Shown one piece after another: positions 36,596 to 46,633 of a DNA stretch of 64,000 nt. The translations under genes and the position numbers were made by a program. The first letter of the stretch is position 1. Each line of letters starts with the position of its first letter. Source of the DNA: Zetaproteobacteria bacterium CG06_land_8_20_14_3_00_59_53 (GTDB lineage Bacteria > Pseudomonadota > Zetaproteobacteria > Mariprofundales > Mariprofundaceae). Location of the stretch: assembly GCA_002779605.1 (NCBI GenBank), contig PEWE01000033.1:123352-187351 (forward strand), given 5' to 3'. Below the pieces are notes generated by a model. It ran no database searches and was not told where the DNA came from. It saw only the letters and a list, made by a program, of their open reading frames with translations.

Positions 36596-38287
36596 ATGAC
36601 AGCGATCCTCAAAGGCGTATCTGCGGGGCTGCTTTGCCTGTTGCTCGCCGCCTGCTCGCAGGCCGGGCATCCGTCAGCCACAGGCCAGGCGCTGGCCAGC
36701 GGTTCGGGTACCTCCGCTTCGGCCACAACAGGCGGCACCGGTGGCGCGACCGGAAGCATCGTGGCTCTGATCGCGGGCGGCACCAATCTGACCGTCAAGT
36801 TCCCGACCATGGCCCGCCTGCAGCTGTCCATCACCGGCGCAGCAGAGCTCACCGGAGTGCCCCAGCAGGTCAACCTGCCGCTGGGCGGTCAGAGTATCCC
36901 CCTGACCCTGCCCACCGGTGTGCCGCTCACCCTGACCTTCGATGTGTTCGACGCGGCGGGCACCTATCTCGGCACCGGCACATCGATCACCACCCTGCAG
37001 ATCAATACCCGCCCGACGGTGTCGGTGAATGTGTTGCCTGTCGCCAGCGGCACCCCTTATGTTGATCCAGTCACGGGACTCACCGGTGCCGGTCCGGTAT
37101 TCGGCCTGTCGGTCAGCGTGGTCAGCGGCGCCGGCAATCAACCGGTGGCGGGCGCCATCGTTTCACTCGGTGCCTCCGGCACGGCCACGGCCACCACCAA
37201 TGCCTCCGGTATCGCCAGCTTCACCTCCTTCCCCTCGGGCACCGATGTTCACGTGTTTTCCGGCGGCAACGCCGTGTCGGTGCTGGCCTTCACCGGCACA
37301 TCGCTGTCGGTACCGATGCCCGAAACAACGGCCGTCGCCGCCGTCGTGCAGGTTAACCCGACCGCCGGTCCGCAGGTCACCGTCAACGAGCTGGTTGATG
37401 TGTACCTGACCGACGGTATGAACCTGCAATCCATCGGCGGCCTGCTGGGCGACAAGACCGCCACCTTCAGCAGCGGCACCATCACCCCGATGCGCGGCCC
37501 GGTCGCCGTCACGGCCATGGTGGAGAATCCTTCCAGCACCGAGCCGCGCCCCGATCTCGGCATCCTTTCGGGCGTGGCATTGAACGGCCATTCCAGTGTT
37601 TCGCCAGTGAATCTCACGCTTGCCGACCCCAAGGTGCAGACCCTGCTGACCACCGTCGGGCAGAGCATCACCGTCGCTGCAACCCCGGCGGGACTAACCG
37701 GCGTGCTGGCGGTCAGCAGCGATGTGTATGCCCTGCAGACCAATGGCGCATGGCAGATCACCTCGCACAAGGGCAATGCCGCTGTTCCCGCCAATCAGGT
37801 GGCCTTCACCATGTGGCCGGCAACGGCATCTTCCTATGTGCGACATGTGAAGGTCAGCGACAGCACCGTGGCAACCGCTGCCGCCTATACCGAGGAATGG
37901 CAGCGTACCAACCCGCCGCTGGGTGCAGCCAGCTTCACAGCCCCCGCCCTTGCACCGGCACCGACGGTGAACACCGCCTCGGCCACCGCCGTCAGCTGGC
38001 TGGATAACGGCGCGCCCCCCACATGGTCAGGCTACCGTGTCGATCTGAGTCAGGCGGGTCGCCTGTGGCGTATCTTCGGCTTTGCAGCGGGGACATCCGT
38101 CACCCTGCCCGCAGTGCCCGCCGCTGCGACCGCCCCGATTCAGGCCGGTGTGAACACGCAGGCGCAGGTCGCCGAATTCGTGCTCAATGCGGCATCCGGG
38201 TTCAGTGCCACCGCACCCGATCTATGGTTCCTGCCGCGCCAGCTCGACTCCCGCGCCACCTCCACTCCGCTGACTTATGTTCCATAG
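36596..38287 (+). CDS. Large lipoprotein of unknown function, 563 residues
   Basis: The start at 36596 opens a lipoprotein signal (ILKGVSAGLLCLLLAACSQA) that the longer ORF track entry hides. After the cysteine comes a Ser/Gly/Thr-rich spacer. Beta-rich domains follow that resemble bacterial Ig-like or carboxypeptidase-regulatory-like folds (GAIVSLGASGTATATTNASG; ARLQLSITGAAELTGVPQQV). No catalytic motif is recognised. It follows the FecR gene by 50 bases and probably completes the cyclase-barrel-FecR-lipoprotein operon. A surface or periplasmic scaffold role is a guess. Confidence 0.7.
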   Translation: MTAILKGVSAGLLCLLLAACSQAGHPSATGQALASGSGTSASATTGGTGGATGSIVALIAGGTNLTVKFPTMARLQLSITGAAELTGVPQQVNLPLGGQSIPLTLPTGVPLTLTFDVFDAAGTYLGTGTSITTLQINTRPTVSVNVLPVASGTPYVDPVTGLTGAGPVFGLSVSVVSGAGNQPVAGAIVSLGASGTATATTNASGIASFTSFPSGTDVHVFSGGNAVSVLAFTGTSLSVPMPETTAVAAVVQVNPTAGPQVTVNELVDVYLTDGMNLQSIGGLLGDKTATFSSGTITPMRGPVAVTAMVENPSSTEPRPDLGILSGVALNGHSSVSPVNLTLADPKVQTLLTTVGQSITVAATPAGLTGVLAVSSDVYALQTNGAWQITSHKGNAAVPANQVAFTMWPATASSYVRHVKVSDSTVATAAAYTEEWQRTNPPLGAASFTAPALAPAPTVNTASATAVSWLDNGAPPTWSGYRVDLSQAGRLWRIFGFAAGTSVTLPAVPAAATAPIQAGVNTQAQVAEFVLNAASGFSATAPDLWFLPRQLDSRATSTPLTYVP

Positions 38288-38389
38288 ACTGACGACATAT
38301 CAGCCCATGACGCGAAAGCTTCGGGCGTGTTAACATCGGGGCTGCCTGCATCGCAGGATGAATAAAGCGTTTCAGAGGTAAAACAAGAC

Positions 38390-39145
38390 ATGGCAGGACA
38401 CAGTAAATGGGCCAACATCCAGCATCGTAAGGGTGCGCAGGATGCCAAGCGGGCCAAGGTTTTCACACGCTACATCCGGGAAATCACCATTGCCGCACGC
38501 ATGGGCGGCGCCGATATCGAATCCAATCCGCGCCTGCGCGCCGCCGTCAGTGCAGCCAAGGGTGTGAACATGCCCAAGGACAATATCGAGCGTGCCATCT
38601 CGCGCGGAGCCGGCGGCAGCGAAGCCGATAATATCGAGGAGATCCGCTACGAGGGTTACGGGCAGGCAGGCGTGGCCATCCTGGTCGACTGCATGACCGA
38701 CAACCGCAACCGCACGGTGTCCGATGTGCGCTCCGCGTTCAGCAAGGGCGGCGGCAATATGGGCGAATCCGGCTGCGTGTCGTGGATGTTCCACCAGAAA
38801 GGACTGTTCGTCTTCGACCGCAAGGACTCCGATGAGGAAGTCCTGATGGAAACCGCGCTGGAGGCCGGTGCCGAGGATGTGCAGGACAAACCTGAAGAAG
38901 GTTGCATCGAGGTGACGTGTGCACCATCCGATTTCGCCCAGGTTCAGGATGCGCTGGAAGCGGCAAAGCTCAAGCCACAGGTGGCCGAGGTGTCGTGGAT
39001 TCCGGAAAACACCATCCAGGTCGAGGGCGAGGCCGCTGAAAAGCTGCTGGCCCTGATCGAGCGGCTTGAGGAACTCGACGATGTGCAGAATGTGTACGCC
39101 AATTTCGACATCTCCGATGCCGAGATGGAACGTCTGAGCAACTGA
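38390..39145 (+). CDS. yebC: YebC/PmpR family translation or transcription factor
   Basis: 251 residues, normal for the family, beginning [20 protein letters not shown] and containing [20 protein letters not shown] and [20 protein letters not shown]. Family members include DNA-binding regulators and a factor that eases ribosome stalling at proline-rich stretches. It leads the ruvCAB genes, the usual arrangement in proteobacteria. Confidence 0.94.
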   Translation: MAGHSKWANIQHRKGAQDAKRAKVFTRYIREITIAARMGGADIESNPRLRAAVSAAKGVNMPKDNIERAISRGAGGSEADNIEEIRYEGYGQAGVAILVDCMTDNRNRTVSDVRSAFSKGGGNMGESGCVSWMFHQKGLFVFDRKDSDEEVLMETALEAGAEDVQDKPEEGCIEVTCAPSDFAQVQDALEAAKLKPQVAEVSWIPENTIQVEGEAAEKLLALIERLEELDDVQNVYANFDISDAEMERLSN

Positions 39146-39162
39146 GGCCGGGAACAACCCTT

Positions 39163-39681
39163 ATGCGCATCCTCGGGGTGGACCCCGGCTCACGGAAGAC
39201 AGGCTACGGCATCGTGGATGTCGAAGGCAGTCGCATCACGCATGTGACGCACGGCCTGATCACCGTGGGTGACGGCGATTTCACTGCCCGCCTCGGCATG
39301 CTGTTTTCAGAGCTGTCCTCCCTGATTGCGGCATTCAACCCGGGATGCGCGGCGCTGGAGGATGTGTTCGTGTCGCGCAATGTCTCCTCTGCCCTGAAGC
39401 TGGGGCAGGCCAGAGGCGCATTGATCGCCGCCTGCACACATGCGGGGCTTGAGGTCGCCGCCTACAGCCCGACCGCCGTGAAACAGGCCGTGGTCGGTTT
39501 CGGGCGTGCCGAGAAGGGACAGGTGCAGCACATGATCAAGATGCTGCTCAAGCCGCCCTCCCCCTTGCAGGAAGATGCCGCCGATGCACTGGGCGTGGCG
39601 ATCTGCCATGCCAACCATGCCGGAAGCAGGCAGCGACTGGCGGACTCGCTGGACAAAGAAAACCTGCGGAGGCTTGCATGA
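39163..39681 (+). CDS. ruvC: Holliday junction resolvase RuvC
   Basis: 172 residues. Cuts Holliday junctions as a dimer. The catalytic acidic residues sit in RILGVDPGSRKTGYGIVDVE, CAALEDVFVSRNVSSALKLG and LQEDAADALGVAICHANHAG, all intact. It starts 17 bases after yebC and precedes ruvA and ruvB. Confidence 0.95.
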   Translation: MRILGVDPGSRKTGYGIVDVEGSRITHVTHGLITVGDGDFTARLGMLFSELSSLIAAFNPGCAALEDVFVSRNVSSALKLGQARGALIAACTHAGLEVAAYSPTAVKQAVVGFGRAEKGQVQHMIKMLLKPPSPLQEDAADALGVAICHANHAGSRQRLADSLDKENLRRLA

Positions 39682-39711
39682 CGGGTTGCTGGGCATGACG
39701 GGGCTGCGGCT

Positions 39712-40284
39712 ATGATCGGATGGCTTGGCGGTAAGGTCCGCGAACTCGATCCTGCGGGGAGCCTGCTGCTTGAGGTCAATGGTGTCGGCTACGATGTCGC
39801 GGTCAGCATGCAGACGCTGTGCACCGTCGAGCAGGGGGCGCAGGCCGAACTCTTCATCCACACCCATGTGCGCGAGGATCAGCTGCTGCTGTTCGGCTTT
39901 GCCACACAGCGCGAACGCGCCCTGTTCCGCCAGCTGACCAATGTTTCCGGCATCGGCGCCCGCATGGGTATGAACATCCTTTCCTCGATGAGCGCGGACG
40001 ACCTGCTCGCCGCCATCGATGCCGCCGACGATGCGGCGATCGCGCGCACACCGGGCATTGGCAAAAAGACCGCACAACGCCTGATACTCGAACTGAAGGG
40101 CAAGCTGAGCGTCGATGCTTCCGGGGCGAGGTCCGCCCCCGCACATTCGGTGGCCGGCGATGTGCGCTCGGCCCTTGCCAATCTGGGTTACAAACCGGCG
40201 CAGATCGATGCCGCCATGCAGCATGTGCCCGACAACAACGATCTGGAAAGCATGTTCCGCGCCGCCATGAAAGCGCTGGGATGA
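39712..40284 (+). CDS. ruvA: Holliday junction branch-migration protein RuvA
   Basis: 190 residues. The N-terminal OB-fold begins [20 protein letters not shown]. Two helix-hairpin-helix elements follow ([40 protein letters not shown]). The C-terminal domain III that contacts RuvB is present ([20 protein letters not shown]). It binds junction DNA and loads RuvB. Confidence 0.95.
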   Translation: MIGWLGGKVRELDPAGSLLLEVNGVGYDVAVSMQTLCTVEQGAQAELFIHTHVREDQLLLFGFATQRERALFRQLTNVSGIGARMGMNILSSMSADDLLAAIDAADDAAIARTPGIGKKTAQRLILELKGKLSVDASGARSAPAHSVAGDVRSALANLGYKPAQIDAAMQHVPDNNDLESMFRAAMKALG

Positions 40285-40294
40285 AGGACATCAG

Positions 40295-41350
40295 ATGACC
40301 GCGCAGGCACCGATGGACGAAAACGGGCGATTGCTGACCGCTGTGGCGCGCGGCGAGGATGGCTGGGATGCCGCCCTGCGCCCCACCAGACTGGCCGACT
40401 ACATCGGCCAGCAGAAGAACCGCGCCAACCTGTCCGTGTTCATCCAGGCGGCGAGGAACCGCGACGAATCGCTGGATCATGTGCTGCTCTACGGCCCGCC
40501 CGGGCTCGGCAAGACCACGCTGGCCAATATCATCGCTCATGAAATGGGCGTGCATATCCGTGCCACCTCGGGCCCGGTCATCGAACGCGCCGGCGATCTG
40601 GCCGCCATGCTGACCAATCTGGAAGAAGGCGATGTGCTGTTCATCGACGAAATCCACCGTTTAAGCCCGCAGGTCGAGGAAATCCTGTATCCGGCGATGG
40701 AGGATTTTCAGCTCGACATCATCATCGGTCAGGGCCCTGCCGCACGCTCGATCAAGATGGATCTGCCGCGCTTCACACTGGTGGGGGCGACCACACGCAC
40801 GGGGCTGATCACCACGCCGCTGCGCGGCCGTTTCGGCGTGGTGGCGCGTCTCGAATTCTATACACCCGAAGAGCTCGCACAGATCGTCAGCCGCTCGGCG
40901 GGACTGTTGAATATCAGGCTTGGAGACGGCGGCGCCATGGAGATCGCCCGCCGCTCGCGCGGCACACCGCGCATTGCCAACCGCCTGCTGCGCCGGGTGC
41001 GCGATTTCGCCGAGATCGAACACGATGCCGTCATCACCCGCGAGGTGGCGCATGCGGCGCTGCTCAGGCTGGATGTCGATGAGATCGGCCTCGACTACAT
41101 GGACACCAAGCTGCTCACCACGTTGATCGACAAATTCGGCGGCGGACCGGCAGGACTGGATACGCTGGCAGCCGCCATCGCCGAAGAACGCGACAGCATC
41201 GAGGATGTCATCGAGCCCTTCCTGCTGCAGCAGGGCCTGATCAACCGCACGCCGCGCGGTCGTATGGCCACAGCCCTGGCCTATGCGCATCTCAAACGCG
41301 AACTGCCGGGAGGCGGCAACGGCTCCGGCTCGCAGGGTTCGCTGCTGTGA
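40295..41350 (+). CDS. ruvB: Holliday junction branch-migration ATPase RuvB
   Basis: 351 residues. AAA+ motor with Walker A ([20 protein letters not shown]), Walker B ([19 protein letters not shown]), sensor region ([20 protein letters not shown]) and the C-terminal winged helix ([20 protein letters not shown]). Its stop overlaps the ybgC start by four bases. Confidence 0.97.
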   Translation: MTAQAPMDENGRLLTAVARGEDGWDAALRPTRLADYIGQQKNRANLSVFIQAARNRDESLDHVLLYGPPGLGKTTLANIIAHEMGVHIRATSGPVIERAGDLAAMLTNLEEGDVLFIDEIHRLSPQVEEILYPAMEDFQLDIIIGQGPAARSIKMDLPRFTLVGATTRTGLITTPLRGRFGVVARLEFYTPEELAQIVSRSAGLLNIRLGDGGAMEIARRSRGTPRIANRLLRRVRDFAEIEHDAVITREVAHAALLRLDVDEIGLDYMDTKLLTTLIDKFGGGPAGLDTLAAAIAEERDSIEDVIEPFLLQQGLINRTPRGRMATALAYAHLKRELPGGGNGSGSQGSLL

Positions 41351-41796
41351 GCGATGCCATGAAGCTGCCCGGACACCGTTTTGAGCTGCGTATCTATTAT
41401 GAGGATACAGACCACGGCGGGGTGGTGTATTACGCCAATTACCTGAAGTACATGGAGCGTGCACGCACCGAGTTCATGCGCTGCCTGGGTATCGATCTGG
41501 GGCTGCTACAGCATGATGACGGCGTGCTGTTTGCAGTCACCGAGGCGCATGTGCATTATCGCCGCCCGGCGCGCTTCAACGATGCGCTCTGCGTGGTTTC
41601 CTCGCTGGGCTGCGCCAAGGGTGCGCGGCTCGGCTTTCATCAGGCCGTGCTCAGGGGAAGCGAGTTGCTGGTGGATGGCGAGATCCATCTGGCCTGTATC
41701 GATACAGAAGGGCGTGCGCGCCGTATCCCGCAGGCCGTACTGACTACATTCGCGCAGGCCGTAAAACAGCCCGCGCCGCGAGGAATGAGATCATGA
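41347..41796 (+). CDS. ybgC: Tol-Pal-associated acyl-CoA thioesterase YbgC
   Basis: 149-residue hotdog-fold thioesterase with the signature [20 protein letters not shown], whose aspartate is catalytic, and [18 protein letters not shown]. Members sit at the head of tol operons and are linked to phospholipid metabolism. It starts with GTG overlapping ruvB and its end overlaps tolQ. Confidence 0.93.
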   Translation: MSDAMKLPGHRFELRIYYEDTDHGGVVYYANYLKYMERARTEFMRCLGIDLGLLQHDDGVLFAVTEAHVHYRRPARFNDALCVVSSLGCAKGARLGFHQAVLRGSELLVDGEIHLACIDTEGRARRIPQAVLTTFAQAVKQPAPRGMRS

Positions 41797-42575
41797 GTGC
41801 CGAAGTTAATGCCGTTCAATCCGCAGCAAGCAGCCTGTCCTCCACCACCGTGGCCTCGGACGCGATGAGCGTCGCCCACTCGGCCCTGGCCAGCGATCTG
41901 TCCATCATCTCGCTGATCATGAATGCCAGCGTGGTCGTACAGCTTGTGCTGCTGTTGTTGTTGATGCTGTCGCTGAGTTCCTGGGCCATCATCTTCAACA
42001 AGTGGCGCCTGTACAGCAAAACGCGCAACGAAGCCGAGGCCTTCTCCGCCGCCTTCTGGGGCGGCAAGGATATGGATACCGTGCTGGCAGGCATCCCGCA
42101 GCGTTATCCGAACAGTGCCCTGCCCAACATCTTTCAGGCGGGCTACCGCGAATTCATGCGCAGCCGTCGCGATGCCGTTGAAAAGCCCGGCGACAAGATC
42201 ACCGCCGGCGGGGGCCTGGAAGGCATCCGCCGCGCGCTCGACGCAGCCCTGTCGCGCGAGATGGAACGCATGGCCCGGCATCTGGCCTTTCTGGCCACGG
42301 TCGGCTCCACTTCCCCCTTCATCGGCCTGTTCGGCACAGTATGGGGCATCATGAACGCCTTCCAGAACATCGCGCTGACCAAGAACACCTCGCTGGCCGC
42401 CGTGGCACCCGGCATCGCCGAGGCGCTGGTCGCCACCGCCTTCGGTCTGCTGGCCGCCATCCCGGCCGTGGTGGCCTACAACAAGTTCACATCCGATCTC
42501 AAGCGCATGGCCGGAAACATGGAGCAGTTCAGCTCCGAATTCCTCAACATCATCTCCCGCCACATCAAGCATTAA
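41793..42575 (+). CDS. tolQ: Tol-Pal system protein TolQ
   Basis: Inner-membrane motor subunit homologous to ExbB/MotA, 260 residues. Three membrane segments: MNASVVVQLVLLLLLMLSLS, the middle FLATVGSTSPFIGLFGTVWG and APGIAEALVATAFGLLAAIP. With TolR it uses the proton gradient to drive outer-membrane constriction at division. Confidence 0.94.
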   Translation: MSAEVNAVQSAASSLSSTTVASDAMSVAHSALASDLSIISLIMNASVVVQLVLLLLLMLSLSSWAIIFNKWRLYSKTRNEAEAFSAAFWGGKDMDTVLAGIPQRYPNSALPNIFQAGYREFMRSRRDAVEKPGDKITAGGGLEGIRRALDAALSREMERMARHLAFLATVGSTSPFIGLFGTVWGIMNAFQNIALTKNTSLAAVAPGIAEALVATAFGLLAAIPAVVAYNKFTSDLKRMAGNMEQFSSEFLNIISRHIKH

Positions 42576-42586
42576 GGACGAACAGC

Positions 42587-43003
42587 ATGTGGACCGGTAG
42601 CAGCAAATGGGACAAGGACAACGAACCGATGGGCGAGATCAACGTCACGCCGCTGGTCGATGTGATGCTTGTGCTGCTGATCATCTTCATGGTCACCGCT
42701 CCCCTGCTCACCCAGGGCGTGGATGTGGACCTGCCCGACGCGGTCTCGCCGCCGATGCAGCAGAACGTCGAACCGCTGGTGGTGTCCATCGGCAAGAAGG
42801 GCGATATCCACCTGCAGAAAAGCCCCATCACACTTGAACAGCTGGCCCCGCGCATCAAGGCCATCCGCGAGCAGAAGAAAGACCTGCCGGTGTTCATCCG
42901 TGGCGATGCGAAGACCCCGTATGAGGATGTGGCCAGGGTGATGAGCGCACTCTCCACAGCCGGTATCGAGAAAGTCGGTCTTGTCACAGAGCCGAACCGC
43001 TAA
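42587..43003 (+). CDS. tolR: Tol-Pal system protein TolR
   Basis: 138 residues. One membrane helix (VDVMLVLLIIFMVTAPLLTQ) carries the conserved aspartate that conducts protons, after the NVTPLVD block. The periplasmic domain ends RVMSALSTAGIEKVGLVTEP. The start at 42587 (MWTGSSK) removes an overlap with tolQ present in the ORF track. Confidence 0.94.
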   Translation: MWTGSSKWDKDNEPMGEINVTPLVDVMLVLLIIFMVTAPLLTQGVDVDLPDAVSPPMQQNVEPLVVSIGKKGDIHLQKSPITLEQLAPRIKAIREQKKDLPVFIRGDAKTPYEDVARVMSALSTAGIEKVGLVTEPNR

Positions 43004-43712
43004 TCACCAGGGGGATAGTGCATCCCTGCAATCGCTGGACCTGCTGTTCGCGATCTGCCTGCATGCGCTTATACTTGCCCTGATCCTGATGTTCACCCTG
43101 TGGCACAAGCCGCAGGAGTTCCATCCGCAAAGCGTGCAGATCAGCATGATCTCGGCCAGACAACTGGACCAGATGATCAAGCGCTCCAGCCCACCGCCGG
43201 CTGCGAAGCCGCTGAAAAAACCCAAGCCGCAACCGCCTGTCGTCAAACCCAAGCCGGTCAAACCGGTCGTGAAGCCACCCCAGCCCAAGCCTGCACCGCA
43301 GCCAAAAGCTGTCGCCAAAGCGAAGCCGGCCAGGGATTTCGATCCGTTCAAACCGATGGAATCGAGCTCCGATGTCACTTCCACATCACCGAAGATCGAT
43401 CACAAGGCCGCCGAGGTATTCGCCGGTCAGCTTTCCGAGCAGGAACTCAATCGCTATATCGCACTGATCCAGGATGCCGTGCAGCGCCACTGGAAGGTAC
43501 CGACCGCCGGCAAGGTGCAGGACCCGCTGGTGGAAATGATCCTCAATCCGGATGGCAGCGTGAACAGGGTGAACATTCTGGAATCCTCCGGCAACAGCGC
43601 CTTCGATGCCTCGCTGCTGCGTGCCATCGAGGCCGCCGCACCGTTTCAGGTACCGACCCGCGAATTCGAGGTGTTCCGCAACAACCGCATCCGCTTCCGG
43701 CCGACACGTTAA
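42981..43712 (+). CDS. tolA: TolA-like energy-transducing protein
   Basis: 243 residues: a membrane anchor (LLFAICLHALILALILMFTL), a short lysine/proline-rich arm (KPLKKPKPQPPVVKPKPVKP) and a C-terminal TonB/TolA-type domain (LVEMILNPDGSVNRVNILES). The arm is proline-rich as in TonB rather than the long alanine-rich helix of E. coli TolA, but the position after tolQR makes TolA the better call. The start is a TTG inside the end of tolR; it could lie slightly further on. tolB and pal do not follow. Confidence 0.83.
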   Translation: MSQSRTANHQGDSASLQSLDLLFAICLHALILALILMFTLWHKPQEFHPQSVQISMISARQLDQMIKRSSPPPAAKPLKKPKPQPPVVKPKPVKPVVKPPQPKPAPQPKAVAKAKPARDFDPFKPMESSSDVTSTSPKIDHKAAEVFAGQLSEQELNRYIALIQDAVQRHWKVPTAGKVQDPLVEMILNPDGSVNRVNILESSGNSAFDASLLRAIEAAAPFQVPTREFEVFRNNRIRFRPTR

Positions 43713-43755
43713 GGGCCTGTGTTCTGCATGCAAAGAATGGGTTAGGCTGGGGCCG

Positions 43756-44976
43756 ATGGGGAAATTGTTGAAAACCTTTACATATATCGACACCGCAGCG
43801 GAGCTTGCAGCCGCCTGCGAGGTGTTATCCCGCGCCGCAGTGCTGTGCGTGGATACAGAATTCCATCGCGAATCGACATATTACGCCGAATTCGCGCTCA
43901 TCCAGGTCGCCTCGCGCGAGGCCTGCTACCTGATCGACCCGATCGGCCTTGAGGACCTGCAACCGCTGTGGAAGCTGATGCTGGATCCGGATATCCTGAA
44001 GGTGTTCCATGCCGCACGGCAGGATGTGGAAATCATCGTCAACAAGACCGGCAAACTCCCGCTTCCCCTGTTCGATACGCAGGTCGCCGCCGCCCTGCTC
44101 GGCTACGGCCAGCAGGTGGGTTTCGGCAATCTGGTGCAGAAGGTGGTCGGCAAGACCCTGCCGAAGGGCGAATCCTTCACCAACTGGATGAAGCGACCGC
44201 TGACCGACGATCAGCTGACCTATGCCGCCGACGATGTGATCTACCTGATGCCGGTCTATCAGCACCTGTCCGAGCGACTGCAGGCGGAAAAACGCGCCGA
44301 GTGGCTGGCTGAAGAGCAGAGCGTGCTCTGCGAACCGGACACCTATGCGAACCAGCCGGATCAGCAGTTCTGGCGGGTGAAAGGGTTCAACAAACTCAAG
44401 CCGCGCCAGCTGGCTGTACTGAGAGAGCTGGCTGCATGGCGAGAAATTCAGGCTCAGAAACGCGACATCCCGCGCCGACGCCTGCTACAGGACGAGCCCC
44501 TGCTTTCGCTGGCCCGAAAAAGCGAGCTCAGGGAAGAACAACTGGAACAGATTCGCGGCTTGAATTCAGGAATTTCCAAACGCTTCGGGGCCGAGATTAT
44601 CGCCGCCTGGCAGCGCGGCCATGACTGTGATAAGGAATACTGGCCGCGTATCCCTCCACAACCCAACCACAGTGAAGGAACGGAAATGCGGATGGAGCTG
44701 CTGATGACGCTGGTTCGCTTGCGCGCCGAAGAAGTGGAGATCGCCTCCAATATTCTGGCCAGCCGCTCGGATGTGGCCGCCCTCGCTTCGTGGGCCAACC
44801 ACGGCAGCAAGAAGGATTGGGCGAACCCGCCGGAGAACCCCTGTCTGCACGGCTGGCGTCGCAAACTGGTCGGCGAAGACCTGCTCAGTATGTTGCAGGG
44901 CAATCTTTGCCTGCGTCTCGACCCTGTGACACGCATGCCTATCGTAGACAAACCGGCTTCCGCTAGCGATCTGTGA
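43756..44976 (+). CDS. rnd: Ribonuclease D
   Basis: 406 residues. DEDDy exonuclease that trims tRNA and other RNA 3' ends. Catalytic acids are in VLCVDTEFHRESTYYAEFAL, FHAARQDVEIIVNKTGK and LTYAADDVIYLMPVYQHLSE (with the tyrosine). An HRDC domain follows (FNKLKPRQLAVLRELAAWRE). The start at 43756 (MGKLLKTFTY) was chosen; the ORF track start lies inside tolA. Confidence 0.93.
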   Translation: MGKLLKTFTYIDTAAELAAACEVLSRAAVLCVDTEFHRESTYYAEFALIQVASREACYLIDPIGLEDLQPLWKLMLDPDILKVFHAARQDVEIIVNKTGKLPLPLFDTQVAAALLGYGQQVGFGNLVQKVVGKTLPKGESFTNWMKRPLTDDQLTYAADDVIYLMPVYQHLSERLQAEKRAEWLAEEQSVLCEPDTYANQPDQQFWRVKGFNKLKPRQLAVLRELAAWREIQAQKRDIPRRRLLQDEPLLSLARKSELREEQLEQIRGLNSGISKRFGAEIIAAWQRGHDCDKEYWPRIPPQPNHSEGTEMRMELLMTLVRLRAEEVEIASNILASRSDVAALASWANHGSKKDWANPPENPCLHGWRRKLVGEDLLSMLQGNLCLRLDPVTRMPIVDKPASASDL

Positions 44977-44988
44977 GCAACTACTGAC

Positions 44989-45618
44989 ATGAAGCTGGTC
45001 TTCAGCATCGATGCACTGGATGCCGCCGGAAGCCATGCATGGCGCCTGCAAAGCGATCGGCAGCAATGGCGTGCATGCACCTATGCCGAAGTACTGCAGG
45101 GCAGCGATGCACAGCTTTCCACCCCCGAAGCCGAAAAACTGGCCGGGCATCGCATGCAGCCGGACAAGGACTGCGGCCTGATCATGCGTGGCAAACCGGG
45201 GATGTTTGATTTTCTGATGCGTGGCATCTACTCGCATGCGGTGCTGCATCGTCTCTCCTCGCCATCCCTGCCATCGCTGGACAACATGCTTGCCGTTATC
45301 GCGGAGCTGAAACCGGGAACACCATGGCTGCTTTATCTCGATGCTGCCGGCCATTTCCGCGCACTGGATACCAACAACGAACGCATCATCGGCAACCTCG
45401 ATATCGCTGTACGCGGCGAGATCGCTTCCTCTGCTGCCTATATCGGCCCTGAGGCCAAGCACAACGAGACCCTGATGGACCGCACCTGGCGTCAGTTCCT
45501 CGGCGGCTGGCTGGAGCATCTGCAAAGCAAGAGCATGGCTGTCTTCGTTCCGGATGTGGAGAAACTGAAAGCCGAGGCCGACTATCTGGCTCTGATCCAT
45601 CAACAGCACGCCGAATGA
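44989..45618 (+). CDS. Hypothetical protein, 209 residues
   Basis: I do not recognise this protein. It has no signal peptide or membrane segment. The sequence mixes helices and strands (MKLVFSIDALDAAGSHAWRL; SLDNMLAVIAELKPGTPWLL; LDIAVRGEIASSAAYIGPEA), and ends with a charged helix. It begins 12 bases after rnd in the same direction, so it is probably cotranscribed with it. Confidence 0.65.
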   Translation: MKLVFSIDALDAAGSHAWRLQSDRQQWRACTYAEVLQGSDAQLSTPEAEKLAGHRMQPDKDCGLIMRGKPGMFDFLMRGIYSHAVLHRLSSPSLPSLDNMLAVIAELKPGTPWLLYLDAAGHFRALDTNNERIIGNLDIAVRGEIASSAAYIGPEAKHNETLMDRTWRQFLGGWLEHLQSKSMAVFVPDVEKLKAEADYLALIHQQHAE

Positions 45619-45659
45619 GGCTGATCAACAAGCCGACCCTTATTAGATAATCAGAATTA

Positions 45660-45669
45660 CCCCCCCCCC
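45660..45669 (+). repeat. Run of ten C in the rnd-xthA gap
   Basis: A mononucleotide tract in the 220-base gap between the hypothetical gene and xthA. The rest of the gap shows no gene or terminator I can support. Confidence 0.9.
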
Positions 45670-45838
45670 GCCAATCCACAACGGGGTTCCGATACCCCAC
45701 CATCGGACTTCCAGGGGTTATTCAGAGCATCCCTAGATCGCTGGATCGGCGTGAGTAACATCGAGGCACAGGTCAGCGCCGCATCTACAACAACCCGTAC
45801 ATCTTTGCAGTTGTGGCAGGCGTCCGCATAATCGCGCA

Positions 45839-46627
45839 ATGAAAATTATCAACTGCAACGTCAACGGTATCCGCTCGGCTACCAATAAAGACTTCTGGCA
45901 ATGGTTTGCGGAACAGGACGCGGATGTACTGTGCATGCAGGAGATCAAGGCACAGCTGGCGCAGATCCCGCCCGAGGCCATGCCCGAGGGCTACCACCGC
46001 TACTACCATTTTGCCGAAAAGCCCGGTTACTCCGGTGTGGCCCTGTATAGCAAGCACAAGCCGGATGCCGTTCATGTCGGATTGAGTTCTGTGGATGCGC
46101 AGACCGACTGGAGCGATATGGATGCCGAGGGTCGTTTCGTGATGGCCGATTTCGGCCCCGTCTCGATCATCAGTGTGTACTTCCCCTCCGGCTCGAGCTC
46201 GACAACCCGTCAGGCCGTGAAGATGACCTTTCTGGAGCGCTTCCTGCCGCTGATGCGGCGATTGAGGGATGCGGGACGTGAACTGATCGTTTGCGGCGAT
46301 ATAAACATCGCACACCAACCGATCGATCTGAAGAACTGGCGCGGCAACCAGAAGAACTCGGGCTTCCTGCCCGAAGAGCGTGCCTGGCTGTCGAACTGGC
46401 TGGACAGCGGCTTTGTCGATGTATTCCGCATGCTGCACCCCGAGAGCGAGACCTACAGCTGGTGGTCCAATCGCGGCAGTGCGCGCGACAAGAATGTCGG
46501 CTGGCGTATCGATTATCACATCTGCACGGCCGGCATCGCCGCGCAGGCCACCCAAGCCTGCATTCTCGGCCCCGAGTTCCGCTTTTCGGACCACGCACCG
46601 CTCATCGCCGATTTCGCTAGCCTTTAG
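45839..46627 (+). CDS. xthA: Exodeoxyribonuclease III
   Basis: 262-residue apurinic endonuclease and 3' exonuclease of base excision repair. Motifs: MKIINCNVNGIRSATNKDF, LCMQEIKA (metal glutamate), ISVYFPSGSSSTTRQAVKMT, VCGDINIAHQPIDLKNWRGN and the catalytic FSDHAPLIADF. The 3' end converges on apaH with a six-base gap. Confidence 0.95.
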   Translation: MKIINCNVNGIRSATNKDFWQWFAEQDADVLCMQEIKAQLAQIPPEAMPEGYHRYYHFAEKPGYSGVALYSKHKPDAVHVGLSSVDAQTDWSDMDAEGRFVMADFGPVSIISVYFPSGSSSTTRQAVKMTFLERFLPLMRRLRDAGRELIVCGDINIAHQPIDLKNWRGNQKNSGFLPEERAWLSNWLDSGFVDVFRMLHPESETYSWWSNRGSARDKNVGWRIDYHICTAGIAAQATQACILGPEFRFSDHAPLIADFASL

Positions 46628-46633
46628 GGCTAC

